From NCBI RefSeq assembly GCF_003994485.1, contig NZ_RZNJ01000007.1, forward strand, positions 1 through 64,000: a stretch of DNA of 64,000 nucleotides, in the 5' to 3' direction. The DNA is from Arsenicitalea aurantiaca. GTDB lineage: Bacteria > Pseudomonadota > Alphaproteobacteria > Rhizobiales > Devosiaceae. This document shows, piece by piece, positions 17,660 to 26,076 of this stretch (position 1 is the stretch's first letter; each line of letters starts with the position of its first letter). The position numbers and the translations under genes are program-made. A model generated the notes under the pieces. That model did not search any database. It had not been told where the DNA came from and saw only the letters and a program-made list of their open reading frames with translations.

Positions 17660-18238
17660 GTGAGAACGATCCCTGCCCTATCCCTCGCCTTCGGCGCGCT
17701 CGTTGTGCTTGCCCTGCCCGCGCAGGGGCAGGATCCGGTCTCGCTTTCGGAAGTGCGGGTGGGCGGAGCGATCTCGGGGATCGAGCTCCTGCCCTGGTTC
17801 GCGCCCGATCTCGAGACCTTCACCACCGACAATCTGGACAGCCTGACGGTCGATTTTCTCTTTCATTCAGAAGACCTTGCGTCAATCGACTGGTTGGGTG
17901 CGCCGCGGCTGGAACTGGGCGGCGTGCTCAATGTGCAGGGGCGCGAGAGCGTGCTGCATGCCGGGCTCAACTGGCAGGTGCCGGTCTTCGAGACGCCGCT
18001 TTTTGCCGAATTGGGGCTCGGCGTCGGGATCCATGACGGGGCGCTGGATGGTGCCGAGCGGCCGCTGCGCAATCTGGGATGCCCGTTCGGCTTCCATTAT
18101 TCGTACGCACTCGGTGCAAACTTAGAGAACAATTTTACCATTCTTGCAAAATTTCAACACATCTCGCACGCCAATCTGTGCGGCGACCGGAACGACGGCA
18201 TCAACAATTTCGGACTGTCGGCCGGCTATCGGTTCTGA
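17660..18238 (+). CDS. PagL-like lipid A 3-O-deacylase / acyloxyacyl hydrolase
   Basis: A 192-residue outer-membrane beta-barrel protein. PagL enzymes remove the 3-O acyl chain of lipid A. A signal peptide (about residues 1-21, ending LPAQG) precedes the barrel. The C-terminal active-site region FQHISHANLC has the HxS pair of the family, and the last strand FGLSAGYRF ends in Phe as barrel proteins do. Alternating beta pattern (ELGLGVGIHDGAL) supports the fold. The GTG at 17,660 begins the signal peptide; no clear ribosome site is seen before it. It stands alone between tRNA-Ser and the DUF2147 gene. Confidence 0.78.
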   Translation: MRTIPALSLAFGALVVLALPAQGQDPVSLSEVRVGGAISGIELLPWFAPDLETFTTDNLDSLTVDFLFHSEDLASIDWLGAPRLELGGVLNVQGRESVLHAGLNWQVPVFETPLFAELGLGVGIHDGALDGAERPLRNLGCPFGFHYSYALGANLENNFTILAKFQHISHANLCGDRNDGINNFGLSAGYRF

Positions 18239-18328
18239 GGCTATGAGCCCGACATAAATCGGGCGCGAATCGAGCTCATCGTGAGCTGCTTCGACGGACG
18301 GGTCGGAGTGGCCGTTGCGGAGACAGTC

Positions 18329-18832
18329 ATGAGTGAGAGTTTGGACGCGCGGAGCGCTGCCGGATGGCGGACAGCGGCGGCGGCGGTTGCCGTGATGGCG
18401 CCATTGGCGCTCGGCGAGGCCAAGGCGCAACAATCGGTGCTCGAGGGGGTCTGGATGACCGTCTCGCAGTCGGAGCTGACGATCGCCCCCTGCCCCGAGG
18501 GCTATTGCGGGCACATCTCCCGGATCGTCGTGCCCGAACACATCATTGCGCAGTATGGCAGCGACGTGGTGGCGATGGAGAGCAGCTTCACCGATGCGCT
18601 CAACAAGGATCCGGCCCTGCGCAACAGGCCGATCATGGGCCTTCGGATCCTGACGCTGCGGCCAGGCCGGCAGGCGCATATCTTCGACGGGGAGATCTAC
18701 AACCCCGAGGACGGCAACACCTATTCGGGCTATGTGGAAGTGCTCGGGCCCGACGTGCTCAAGCTCAACGGATGCATTCTCTACAACATCATCTGTCGGG
18801 GGGAGGAGTGGGTGCGCATCGTGGAGCAATAG
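18329..18832 (+). CDS. DUF2147 family exported protein
   Basis: A 167-residue protein with an Ala-rich signal peptide (about residues 10-34, ending EAKA). The mature part matches DUF2147: VLEGVWMTVSQSELTIAPCP, YCGHISRIVVP, then PIMGLRILT, GEIYNPEDGNTYSGYVEV and LKLNGCILYNIICRGEEW. These proteins form a small lipocalin-like beta-barrel; the physiological role is unknown. The ATG at 18,329 is preferred over an earlier frame start because the signal peptide follows it and GGAG lies upstream. A short hairpin (AGCTCA-TCG-TGAGCT) lies before the gene at about 18,274-18,290. Confidence 0.78.
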   Translation: MSESLDARSAAGWRTAAAAVAVMAPLALGEAKAQQSVLEGVWMTVSQSELTIAPCPEGYCGHISRIVVPEHIIAQYGSDVVAMESSFTDALNKDPALRNRPIMGLRILTLRPGRQAHIFDGEIYNPEDGNTYSGYVEVLGPDVLKLNGCILYNIICRGEEWVRIVEQ

Positions 18833-18868
18833 GCCCCACGATGCAGATGCGATCTTCGTTCTACAAGA

Positions 18869-19576
18869 TCAGCGGCTGCGCTGGTTGAAGAGCACCGCCT
18901 GCGCATCCTTGTCGGTGGAGAGATCCACTTTTGCATCGAGATCGACCTGGATGGCGAGAGCCTTTTCCACGGCCGGGCGCGCCTTGATCCGTGCGTTCCA
19001 TGCGGCGACATTGGGGAACTCGGCGATGTCCATTCCCTGGCGTTCCCAGCCATTGGACCAGTCGAAGATGGCGATGTCGGCGATGGAATAGTCACCTGCC
19101 ACGTAATCGCGCCCGTCGAGGCGCTTGTTGAGGACGCCGTAGAGCCGGTGCGTCTCGTCACGATAGCGCTTGATGGCGTATTCGATCTTCTCGGGCGCAT
19201 AGAGCGCGAAATGGTGGTTCTGCCCCAGCATCGGGCCGAAGCTCGCCATTTGCCAGAAGAGCCATTCGTCGACCGCGACCTGCTCGCGGGGATCGGCGGG
19301 ATAGAAGCGGCCGAACTTCTGCGCCAGATATTTGAGGATGGCCGCGGATTCGAAGATGGAAATCGGCACGCCGCCTGGCCCCTCGGGATCGACGATGGCC
19401 GGGATCTTGTTGTTGGGCGAAATGGCGAGGAAATCAGGCTTGAACTGGTCGCCGCGCCCGATATGGACGAGGTGGAGCCTATAGGGCAGCCCCAGTTCCT
19501 CGAGCATGATGGTGACCTTGCGGCCATTGGGCGTGGGGAAATAGTAGAGGTCGATCGGCTGAGTCTGTTCGGCCAT
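18869..19576 (-). CDS. Glutathione S-transferase, YfcG/YghU type
   Basis: This 235-residue cytoplasmic GST has an N-terminal thioredoxin-like domain (IDLYYFPTPNGRKVTIMLEE, then PNNKIPAIVDPEGPGG and the SIFESAAILKYLA helix) and an all-helical C-terminal domain (VDEWLFWQMASFGPMLGQNH, YSIADIAIFDW with the capping-box motif). The TPNGRK segment matches the disulfide-bond reductase YfcG/YghU branch, which acts on glutathionyl disulfides. The start at 19,576 gives MAEQTQPIDLYYF; a 16-codon in-frame extension upstream looks non-coding. It is monocistronic and convergent with the DUF2147 gene. Confidence 0.88.
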   Translation of the reverse strand: MAEQTQPIDLYYFPTPNGRKVTIMLEELGLPYRLHLVHIGRGDQFKPDFLAISPNNKIPAIVDPEGPGGVPISIFESAAILKYLAQKFGRFYPADPREQVAVDEWLFWQMASFGPMLGQNHHFALYAPEKIEYAIKRYRDETHRLYGVLNKRLDGRDYVAGDYSIADIAIFDWSNGWERQGMDIAEFPNVAAWNARIKARPAVEKALAIQVDLDAKVDLSTDKDAQAVLFNQRSR

Positions 19577-19675
19577 GGGGAATCCAATGCTGAATGGAGG
19601 AGCCGCTGGACGCGACCCCTCCACTATATCGTCATCTTACGATGAAGCGCAAGGCAACGGGCCTAGCCCGGCCGG

Positions 19676-20116
19676 TCAGGCGCGCATCACCCGCATGTGC
19701 GGCTGGCCGTTGCTGGTGCGCGCCGGCGATACGCCATGGACATCGACCGTCGCGGTGACCCGCTGGCGGAAGGCCGAGAACAGGCTCGAGGTGACGACGT
19801 CGACGGGCGTGTCGAAATGCACGGTTACGGTGTAGTGCTGCATGTCCGCGAGCAATTGCACGCCCATCACGAGGCCGGTGAAGCGCTGTCCGAGATAGGT
19901 GCCCTTCACGCGCTGGCCCACCTGCACCGGCGTCGGCACGCGATCGGGCAAGGCCGCATGGGCGGTGTTCCAGTCACGATAGCCGTGACGATGGGCGATT
20001 TCCTCGAGCGCGGCGCCCTGCCCTATCGGCGTGCCGGCGCGTGAGCGCTGGTCACGCAGGGCGCGAGCCTCGGCCTTGAGCGTGGTGCGGGACGGGGTAT
20101 CGATCGAATAGGTCAT
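19676..20116 (-). CDS. Glyoxalase-related domain protein
   Basis: A 146-residue protein whose N-terminal third matches the small glyoxalase-related domain seen fused to VOC proteins: TTLKAEARALRDQRSRAGTP, GQGAALEEIAHRHGYRDW and NTAHAAL. The rest (VGQRVKGTYLGQRFTGLVMG, VTVHFDTPVDVVTSSLFSAF) looks like a small beta-barrel. Function is unknown. The ATG at 20,116 follows GAGAGGATC; the frame continues to 20,212 without a better signal. It lies on the minus strand downstream of a 240-base divergent gap shared with the TauE/SafE gene. Confidence 0.6.
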   Translation of the reverse strand: MTYSIDTPSRTTLKAEARALRDQRSRAGTPIGQGAALEEIAHRHGYRDWNTAHAALPDRVPTPVQVGQRVKGTYLGQRFTGLVMGVQLLADMQHYTVTVHFDTPVDVVTSSLFSAFRQRVTATVDVHGVSPARTSNGQPHMRVMRA

Positions 20117-20356
20117 GAGAAGATCCTCTCTTGCAACAAGAGGCGGTTCGTTCATGGGGCTCGCCTTGCCATGAGCCGCCTCTAGCGAAGGAGCGATCAT
20201 GTCTGCGGTCACGCGCTGGGGCGTGGCTGGGCTTCACCATCGGACGAAGTCCGGCGAGCGGCGGGTGCCAGCAACCGGAGAGGTAGATGTGGCTGGTGCG
20301 ACAAAAAGTCAAGGCCCGGGGTCTCGCGGCTGGACTTGGGCCGACCGAGGCGTAGT

Positions 20357-21154
20357 GTGCGCCGCCTCACCACAGCGAGCATCGACGCCTTGACCGAAAT
20401 CCTTCTTCTTGCCGCCGGCCTCGTCGCCGGGGCGATCAACACGCTTGCGGGCGGGGGATCGTTCATCCTCTTTCCCGCGCTCCTTGCGGCCGGCGTACCG
20501 CCAGTCCTCGCCAATGCCTCCAACACCTATGCCTCACTGCCCGGCTATGCGAGCGGAGCCATCGGGTTCTGGCCGCAGATCCGGGCGGAGCGCCGGCGGC
20601 TGACGCTCTATACGCTGATCGCGCTGGTGTTCGGCTTTCTGGGAGCCGAGCTGCTGCTGCGCGTATCGGATGCCGAATTCGCACTGATCGTGCCCTGGCT
20701 CATCGGCTTTGCGGTGACGCTCTTCGCATTCGGCGGGCGGATCAATGCCTGGATGGCGCGACGGGCCGCGGGCAGCCTCTCCATGCAGCGCGCCGGCACG
20801 ATCGTGCTTGCCGGCCTTCTGGCACTGGTCTGTCTTTATGGCGGGTTCTTCAATGCCGGGCTCGGCATACTGCTCCTGGCGTTTCTTGCGCTGGCAGGCC
20901 TGCGCGACATCCACGCCATGAACGGGCTCAAGCTCTGGATGTCGGCCATCGTCGCGCTGGTCGCGGTCGCGCGCTTTGCGTCAGAGGGCGCGATTGCCTG
21001 GTATGAGGGCTCGATCGCCCTGATCGGCATCACCATAGGCGGCTATGGGGCGGCGCGGCTTGCCCATCTCGTTCCGACCGGCGTGCTGCGCGGACTGATC
21101 ATCGTCTATGGGGTCGGGCTCACCGCCTATTTCTTCTGGACCACCTATGACTGA
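20357..21154 (+). CDS. TauE/SafE family sulfite exporter-like permease
   Basis: An integral membrane protein of about 265 residues with eight hydrophobic spans in two repeats: LTEILLLAAGLVAGAINTLA and GGGSFILFPALLAAGVPPVL at the start, LYGGFFNAGLGILLLAFLAL opening the second repeat. The AGxxxxLAGGGSF and GGFFNAGxG pairs are typical of TauE/SafE (DUF81) transporters, which move sulfite, sulfoacetate or other organic anions. Start is uncertain: GTG at 20,357 or TTG at 20,390 are both possible and no ATG precedes the first span. The 3' end overlaps the convergent molybdopterin oxidoreductase gene by 10 bases. Confidence 0.85.
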   Translation: MRRLTTASIDALTEILLLAAGLVAGAINTLAGGGSFILFPALLAAGVPPVLANASNTYASLPGYASGAIGFWPQIRAERRRLTLYTLIALVFGFLGAELLLRVSDAEFALIVPWLIGFAVTLFAFGGRINAWMARRAAGSLSMQRAGTIVLAGLLALVCLYGGFFNAGLGILLLAFLALAGLRDIHAMNGLKLWMSAIVALVAVARFASEGAIAWYEGSIALIGITIGGYGAARLAHLVPTGVLRGLIIVYGVGLTAYFFWTTYD

Positions 21155-23247
21155 ACCGAGGGCCTGATCCAGACCGACGCATCGTGGAAGGCGGCCCCGC
21201 CGAAGGGGGGCGCGGGATCCGCACCGATCAAGGTGTTGATCCCCCTGCCCCCGCGATGGGCCTTGTTGGGGTGGATGCTCTCGGCGATCAGCACGCCCTG
21301 CTGCAGGCCATCGAAAAATCGCGCCGTCAGCTCCACGGTGCCCCGATGATTGCCAAGGGTAACCGGAGCCCCATCGACGATGCCGCAGGCAGCTGCGTCG
21401 TCGGGCCGGATGAACACGGTCGGCGTGCCGTGGCGCTTCTGCGACCCGGGGGTCTCGGTGAAGGTGGAGTTGAGAAAGGCCCGCGCCGGGCTCGTGGCGA
21501 GCCGGAACGGCGTTTCGGGTGTCGCCTGCTCGTTGATCGGCCAATAGTCGACAAGAGCGGGCATCTCGGCAGGATCGCAGACCCATTTGAGGTCCCTGCG
21601 AATGCGCGTGGCTTCCCAGTCCGGCCGGAAACGGAAACGCTTGTCGGGCCAGGCGAAGCCGTCGGCGAAGCGGGTTTCGGGATCGGGCCGCGCCCGGTCG
21701 AGATAGCCCTCGGCTTCCCAGCTTTCGAGCGCAGGATAGCCCGAGCGTCGGAACGTCTCGGCCGCCATCTCCCTGTCGGTCATGGCAAGGCTCGGATGGC
21801 TCACCCCCAAACGGCGGGCGAGTTCGTTGACCACATCGAAATTGGAGCGCGCCGCGCCGGGGGCCGGCAACAGCGCGGGACCGAAAAGCACCCGGTTGTG
21901 CCCACTGCGCGTGTAATAGTCATTGTGTTCGAGGAACATGGTGGCCGGCAGGACGATATCGGCCATCTCGGCGGTTTCGGTCATGAACTGCTCATGGACC
22001 ACGGTGAAGAGATCGGGCCGCGAGAACCCCTCACGGGTCCGCGTCTGATCGGGCGCCACCGACACCGGATTGGTATTCTGGATGAAGAGCGCCTTGACGG
22101 GCGGGCCGTTGCGCAGCGCCGCCGGGTCCCCCGTCAGTACGGCGCCGATCTCGGACATGTCGAGGGAGCGCACCCCAGGGGTCGCCAGTTCAGGCCCGGT
22201 GATGATCGATTTGTCCAGCGCCCAGCTGCCGGAATTGGAGTGGAACGCACCACCCCCGCGGTGACGCCAAGCGCCGGTGACGGCAGGGATGCAGAGCGCC
22301 GCATGCATGTTGGTCGAGCCGTTGCGCTGCCGGGTGAAGCCGTAGCCGAGCCTGAAGAAGCTGCGGGGGTTTTCGCCGACGAGCCGCGCGAACGCCTCGA
22401 TCTCGCCGACCGGGAGGCCGGTGATGGCGCTCGCCCAGTCCGGCGTCTTTTCCATGAGATGGGCTTCGATCTCGGCGTCGAAATCGGTATGGCTCGCAAG
22501 GAAAGCCCGATCGGCAAGCCCGTCGCGCAGGAGCACATGCATGACCCCGAGCGCCAGCGCGCCATCGGTGCCCGGACGCAGCATGAGCCCGAGGTCCGCC
22601 TGCTCCATGGTGGCGGTGCGATAGATATCGACGACGACGATGCGCGCGCCGCGTTCCTTGCGGGCGCGGATGGCGTGGGTCATCACGTTGACCTGGGTGT
22701 GGACCGGGTTGGTGCCCCAGATCACCACGACGTCGCTCTCGGCCATCTGTTCGGGATTGGGCCCGGTGAGCAGCCCGGTGCCGGCAATGTAGCCCGGCCA
22801 GGAGGTGCCGGTGCAGATCGTGTCGTACTGGAGCGAATAGCCCTTGGCGTGGCGCAGCCGCGAGAGCCCGTCGCGATGCACATGGCCCATGGTGCCGGCA
22901 TAATAATAGGGCCAGATGGCCTCAGGCCCGTGCTCGGCGGCGATCGCCTCGAAGCGGGCGACGATCTCGTCGAAGGCCTCGTCCCAGCCTATCTCCGCCC
23001 ACTGGCCTTCTCCCTTTTCACCAACGCGGCGAAGGGGTTGCAGAAGCCTCCTGGGATGATGAATCCGCTCGGCATAGCGCGCGACCTTCTCGCAGATGAC
23101 GCCGGCGGTATAGGGATCGTCCTTTGCCCCGCGCACGCGCCCGATGGTGCGGCCATCGATGATCTCGACGTCGAGCGCACAGGTGGACGGACAATCATGG
23201 GGGCATACGGAGCGGGCGATGCGCAGATCGGCGGGTTTGTTCATCAT
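21145..23247 (-). CDS. Molybdopterin-dependent oxidoreductase, BisC/DMSO reductase superfamily
   Basis: A 700-residue enzyme with a bis-MGD molybdenum cofactor. Four cysteines at 15, 19, 23 and 52 (CPHDCPSTC, then GVIC) match an N-terminal 4Fe-4S site. The central domains include GIWGTNPVHTQVN-like cofactor contacts (VVVIWGTNPVHTQ) and a cofactor-binding FFRLGYGFTRQRNG; a Cys in DTICTGTSW is a candidate Mo ligand. The C-terminal domain contains PVTLGNHRGTVELTARF. There is no Tat signal, so it is cytoplasmic. No electron-transfer subunit is encoded beside it, so substrate and partner are unknown; related single-subunit enzymes are annotated as formate dehydrogenase-like or biotin sulfoxide reductase-like. 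Confidence 0.87.
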   Translation of the reverse strand: MMNKPADLRIARSVCPHDCPSTCALDVEIIDGRTIGRVRGAKDDPYTAGVICEKVARYAERIHHPRRLLQPLRRVGEKGEGQWAEIGWDEAFDEIVARFEAIAAEHGPEAIWPYYYAGTMGHVHRDGLSRLRHAKGYSLQYDTICTGTSWPGYIAGTGLLTGPNPEQMAESDVVVIWGTNPVHTQVNVMTHAIRARKERGARIVVVDIYRTATMEQADLGLMLRPGTDGALALGVMHVLLRDGLADRAFLASHTDFDAEIEAHLMEKTPDWASAITGLPVGEIEAFARLVGENPRSFFRLGYGFTRQRNGSTNMHAALCIPAVTGAWRHRGGGAFHSNSGSWALDKSIITGPELATPGVRSLDMSEIGAVLTGDPAALRNGPPVKALFIQNTNPVSVAPDQTRTREGFSRPDLFTVVHEQFMTETAEMADIVLPATMFLEHNDYYTRSGHNRVLFGPALLPAPGAARSNFDVVNELARRLGVSHPSLAMTDREMAAETFRRSGYPALESWEAEGYLDRARPDPETRFADGFAWPDKRFRFRPDWEATRIRRDLKWVCDPAEMPALVDYWPINEQATPETPFRLATSPARAFLNSTFTETPGSQKRHGTPTVFIRPDDAAACGIVDGAPVTLGNHRGTVELTARFFDGLQQGVLIAESIHPNKAHRGGRGINTLIGADPAPPFGGAAFHDASVWIRPSVQS

Positions 23248-23320
23248 CGGGCCGGAAGGGTTGGCGGAGCGGCAGGATATGCCGCCCCACCCTGCGATGC
23301 CAGCCCCCGATGGCGCCGCG

Positions 23321-23509
23321 TCACTCGCGGCGCAGGCGCGCGAGCTCGAACTGGAAGAGGCGGAGGGCGATGAAGATCGCGAAGCTGAAGCACACGATCC
23401 CGGTCGCCTGGCTGAGCGGCAGATGGGACAGTGCGGGAACGTGCTTGGCCGCGAGCAGGCAGACCACGAGGGTCAGGGTGGCGGCAACTTCGGAAATCTT
23501 GAAGATCAT
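23321..23509 (-). CDS. Small hydrophobic membrane protein
   Basis: A 62-residue protein with two spans: SEVAATLTLVVCLLAAKHV and a second around ATGIVCFSFAIFIALRLF, with a basic C-terminus (ELARLRRE). No family is recognised. The ATG at 23,509 has GGAGACC about 7 bases upstream, so translation is believable. The longer open frame (to 23,629) adds an unlikely extension. It lies between the oxidoreductase and the MFS efflux gene on the same strand. Confidence 0.5.
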   Translation of the reverse strand: MIFKISEVAATLTLVVCLLAAKHVPALSHLPLSQATGIVCFSFAIFIALRLFQFELARLRRE

Positions 23510-23701
23510 CTGGGTCTCCGGCTGGCCGTCGCAATTGCGGCGGCAAATGGGTATCATTGCGAGGAGTGGGAGACGCAAGCCACTCAACGCATTGAATCCT
23601 GAGGCAGTCCGGGGCCACATTCTAGTCACAAAAACGCGAGCGCGAGGAGCGGCGTGGAACCGTTGCCGATTTGCCGCATTCGCGCGCGCGAGGCTTGGCG
23701 G

Positions 23702-25288
23702 TCAGGCGCGGCCTGAACCGCCTTCAGTGATCGGGCCGCCGACAATGCCGGCGGTCGCGGCTTCCTCGGCCTCGAACTCGGCTTCGGGCTCCTGGCGGAG
23801 CGTGGTGGCGAGCGGAACCTCTACGATCAGGAAGCCGAGCAGGCAGGCGATCACCGACGCGCCGGCGGCGATGAGGAAGACCGGCTGCAGCGAGGCGACG
23901 AAGCCGGCGAGCACGGTATCGCGGACGCCTTCGGGCATGGCGGCGATGGAAACGGCATCGAAGCCGGACGTGCCGCCGCCAGGCAGGACCGCGCGGAGGC
24001 GGTTCGCGAGCCCGGCCGAGAACACCGCGCCGAAGGCCGAGACCCCGATGGAGCCGCCGATCTGGCGGAACATCTGGACGCTGGCGGTGGCGACGCCCAA
24101 TTGCGGGCCGGGGACGGCATTCTGCACGGCGGTGACGCCGATGCTCATAACCGGGCCGAGCCCGATGCCGACCACGAACATGTAGAGCGCCACCATGGGC
24201 ATGGCGGTTTCGGTGCCCAGCGTCGAGAGCAGCAGCATGCCGATGGCGAGGATGCCGGTGGAGAGGATCGGCAGGAGGCGGTAGCGGCCGGTGCGACTCA
24301 TCACGACGCCGGCAAGCGTGGAGGTGGAGATGAGGCCGGCCATCATCGGCAGCAGGTAGAGGCCGGATTCGGTGGGGCTGACGCCCTGCACGACCTGCAG
24401 ATAGAGCGGCAGGAAGGTGATGGCCCCGAACATCGCAACGCCGACGATGAACCCGACGGTGTTGGTGATGAGGAAGGTGTTGTTGAAAAAGAGGCCGAGC
24501 GGGAGGATCGGCTCGGCGGCGCGGCGCTCGACGGCGATGAAGCCGAAGAGTGAGGCGATGGCGATGGCGATGAGGGCGAGCATCGGGGCGGAACCCCATG
24601 GCAGCGTATTGCCGCCGAGGCTGGTGTAGAGTACCGCCGAACTGAGCATTGCAGTCAGGAGTGCCGCGCCTGCATAATCGACCTTGCGTTCGGTGCGATT
24701 GCCCTTGGGTTTCAGGGCGAAGGCAATGACGCCGAGCGCAAGCACGCCCAGGGGCAGGTTGACAAAGAAGATCCAGTGCCAGGACAGATTTTCGACGAGA
24801 AAGCCGCCCAGCAGCGGCCCGATGATGGTGGCAAGGCCGAAGACGCCGCCGAACAGGCCCTGGATCTTGCCGCGCTCGCGGGCGGGAAGGACGTCGGCAA
24901 CGACGGTCAGCGCCATGACCATGAGACCACCGCCGCCGAGGCCCTGGATGACGCGGGCGAGGATCAGGACCGTCATGTTGCCCGCAATGCCCGCAAGGAC
25001 GGAGCCCAGAAGGAAGATGACGATGGCGCTCTGGATGACGATCTTGCGGCCATAAAGATCGCCGAGCTTGCCGTAGATCGGCGCAACGACCGTGGCCGAG
25101 AGCAGATAGGCCGTGATGACCCAGGTCAGATGGTCGAGCCCGCCGAGTTCGGCAACGATGACCGGAAGCGCGGTCGAGACGATGGTCTGGCCGATCGCCG
25201 CGAGGAGCAGCACCGCTGCGATGGCGAAGATGATGAGGCCGACCGGCTGGTCGACGGTCTCGGTTTCCTGCACGCTGGGGGCGGACAT
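23702..25288 (-). CDS. MFS multidrug efflux transporter, DHA2 (14-span) family
   Basis: A 528-residue drug:H+ antiporter. It has about 14 hydrophobic spans, the motif A-type loop GKLGDLYGRKIVIQSAI after span 2, span 4 LILARVIQGLGGGGL, and motif C-like GGVFGLATIIGPLLGGFL in span 5. This pattern is the EmrB/QacA branch. It is divergent from a MarR-family gene at 25,464 with 175 bases between, the classic repressor-pump pair. The N-terminal 15 residues and the acidic C-terminal tail (EAEFEAEEAATAG) are cytoplasmic. Expected to export hydrophobic toxicants; the substrate is unknown. Confidence 0.9.
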   Translation of the reverse strand: MSAPSVQETETVDQPVGLIIFAIAAVLLLAAIGQTIVSTALPVIVAELGGLDHLTWVITAYLLSATVVAPIYGKLGDLYGRKIVIQSAIVIFLLGSVLAGIAGNMTVLILARVIQGLGGGGLMVMALTVVADVLPARERGKIQGLFGGVFGLATIIGPLLGGFLVENLSWHWIFFVNLPLGVLALGVIAFALKPKGNRTERKVDYAGAALLTAMLSSAVLYTSLGGNTLPWGSAPMLALIAIAIASLFGFIAVERRAAEPILPLGLFFNNTFLITNTVGFIVGVAMFGAITFLPLYLQVVQGVSPTESGLYLLPMMAGLISTSTLAGVVMSRTGRYRLLPILSTGILAIGMLLLSTLGTETAMPMVALYMFVVGIGLGPVMSIGVTAVQNAVPGPQLGVATASVQMFRQIGGSIGVSAFGAVFSAGLANRLRAVLPGGGTSGFDAVSIAAMPEGVRDTVLAGFVASLQPVFLIAAGASVIACLLGFLIVEVPLATTLRQEPEAEFEAEEAATAGIVGGPITEGGSGRA

Positions 25289-25383
25289 CAGCTACTCCTG
25301 GTTGCGTGCGGGACCGACCCATTGCCGCGAAGCGCACAAAGCCGACACGGCCGGCCCGGCGGGGTCCGGCTGTTGTCAGCCCC

Positions 25384-25415
25384 ACAGATATCTGTTATCA
25401 GCACTTTCATGTCAA
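25384..25415 (-). promoter_or_regulatory. Candidate MFS promoter with overlapping MarR operator
   Basis: On the minus strand TTGACA (25,415-25,410) lies 17 bases upstream of GATATC (25,392-25,387), a reasonable sigma-70-type pair reading into the MFS gene. The -10 box is embedded in ACAGATATCTGT (25,384-25,395), a perfect 12-bp palindrome of the size expected for a MarR dimer. Binding there would block the pump promoter. Confidence 0.5.
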
Positions 25416-25463
25416 TAGCACGCAATTCGCGACGCAGCGTTCAGTTCCAGGAGATGGCCGTCC

Positions 25464-26069
25464 ATGCCGCATAGCGCCGAGACCATCGCCCTGCTCGAAG
25501 CAGCCGGGCTGACGCCCGAAGCGATTGCCGCCACCGCCCGGATCGACGGGATGCTCCAGGTGTGGCGCCGTCGTATGGTGCGGCGTGACCTCGTGCACCA
25601 GGCGCTGAAGGATCTCGGGCTGGAGATCGATCTGGCCCAGCTGGACGTGCTGGGCGCGATCGACGCGCCGGAGGGCATGTTCGATCCGGCGCCGACGGGC
25701 GAAGTGATGGTCGCGACGGTTGCGGATCGGCTGATGATCGACCCGTCCCGCGCAAGCCGTATCGTCTCGGAGATGGTGGCGGCGGGTTATGCGCTACGAG
25801 CGGTGTCGCAGGCCGATGCGCGCCGGACCATCATCGCGCTGACGCCGCGCGGCAAGGCGGTGGTCGAAGCCGTGCGCGCCTACAAGAACCTGCTGATGGG
25901 CGACTTCCTCGGCCAGTGGCCGGCCGAAGAGCTCGAACGGTTCCTAGCCCTGCTCGACCAGTTCAACTCCTGGCCCCAGCACACTGCCGCTGGACGCGAG
26001 CGCTTCGGCGCCGAGATCGCGGCGCTGGCCAAGACGGTCGCGCGCGCCAAGGCCGACGACGCCGCCTGA
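25464..26069 (+). CDS. MarR family transcriptional regulator
   Basis: A 201-residue winged-helix repressor. The core domain (about residues 45-140) has the dimer helices and the helix-turn-helix VATVADRLMIDPSRASRIVS, then wing EMVAAGYALRAVSQADARRT and ALTPRGKAVVEAV, typical MarR. The N-terminal 40 residues are an extra helix region and the C-terminus is Ala-rich. It is divergent from the MFS efflux pump and very likely represses it, being released by a small aromatic ligand as in the family. The ATG at 25,464 has a purine-rich CAGGAGATGG 5-15 bases upstream. Confidence 0.9.
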   Translation: MPHSAETIALLEAAGLTPEAIAATARIDGMLQVWRRRMVRRDLVHQALKDLGLEIDLAQLDVLGAIDAPEGMFDPAPTGEVMVATVADRLMIDPSRASRIVSEMVAAGYALRAVSQADARRTIIALTPRGKAVVEAVRAYKNLLMGDFLGQWPAEELERFLALLDQFNSWPQHTAAGRERFGAEIAALAKTVARAKADDAA

Positions 26070-26076
26070 ACGGGGT

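Noticed and set aside
21184-23373. 729-codon plus-strand frame across the molybdopterin oxidoreductase
   Set aside because: Antisense shadow of a clear enzyme with intact cofactor motifs; its residues are low-complexity Gly/Ala/Arg.
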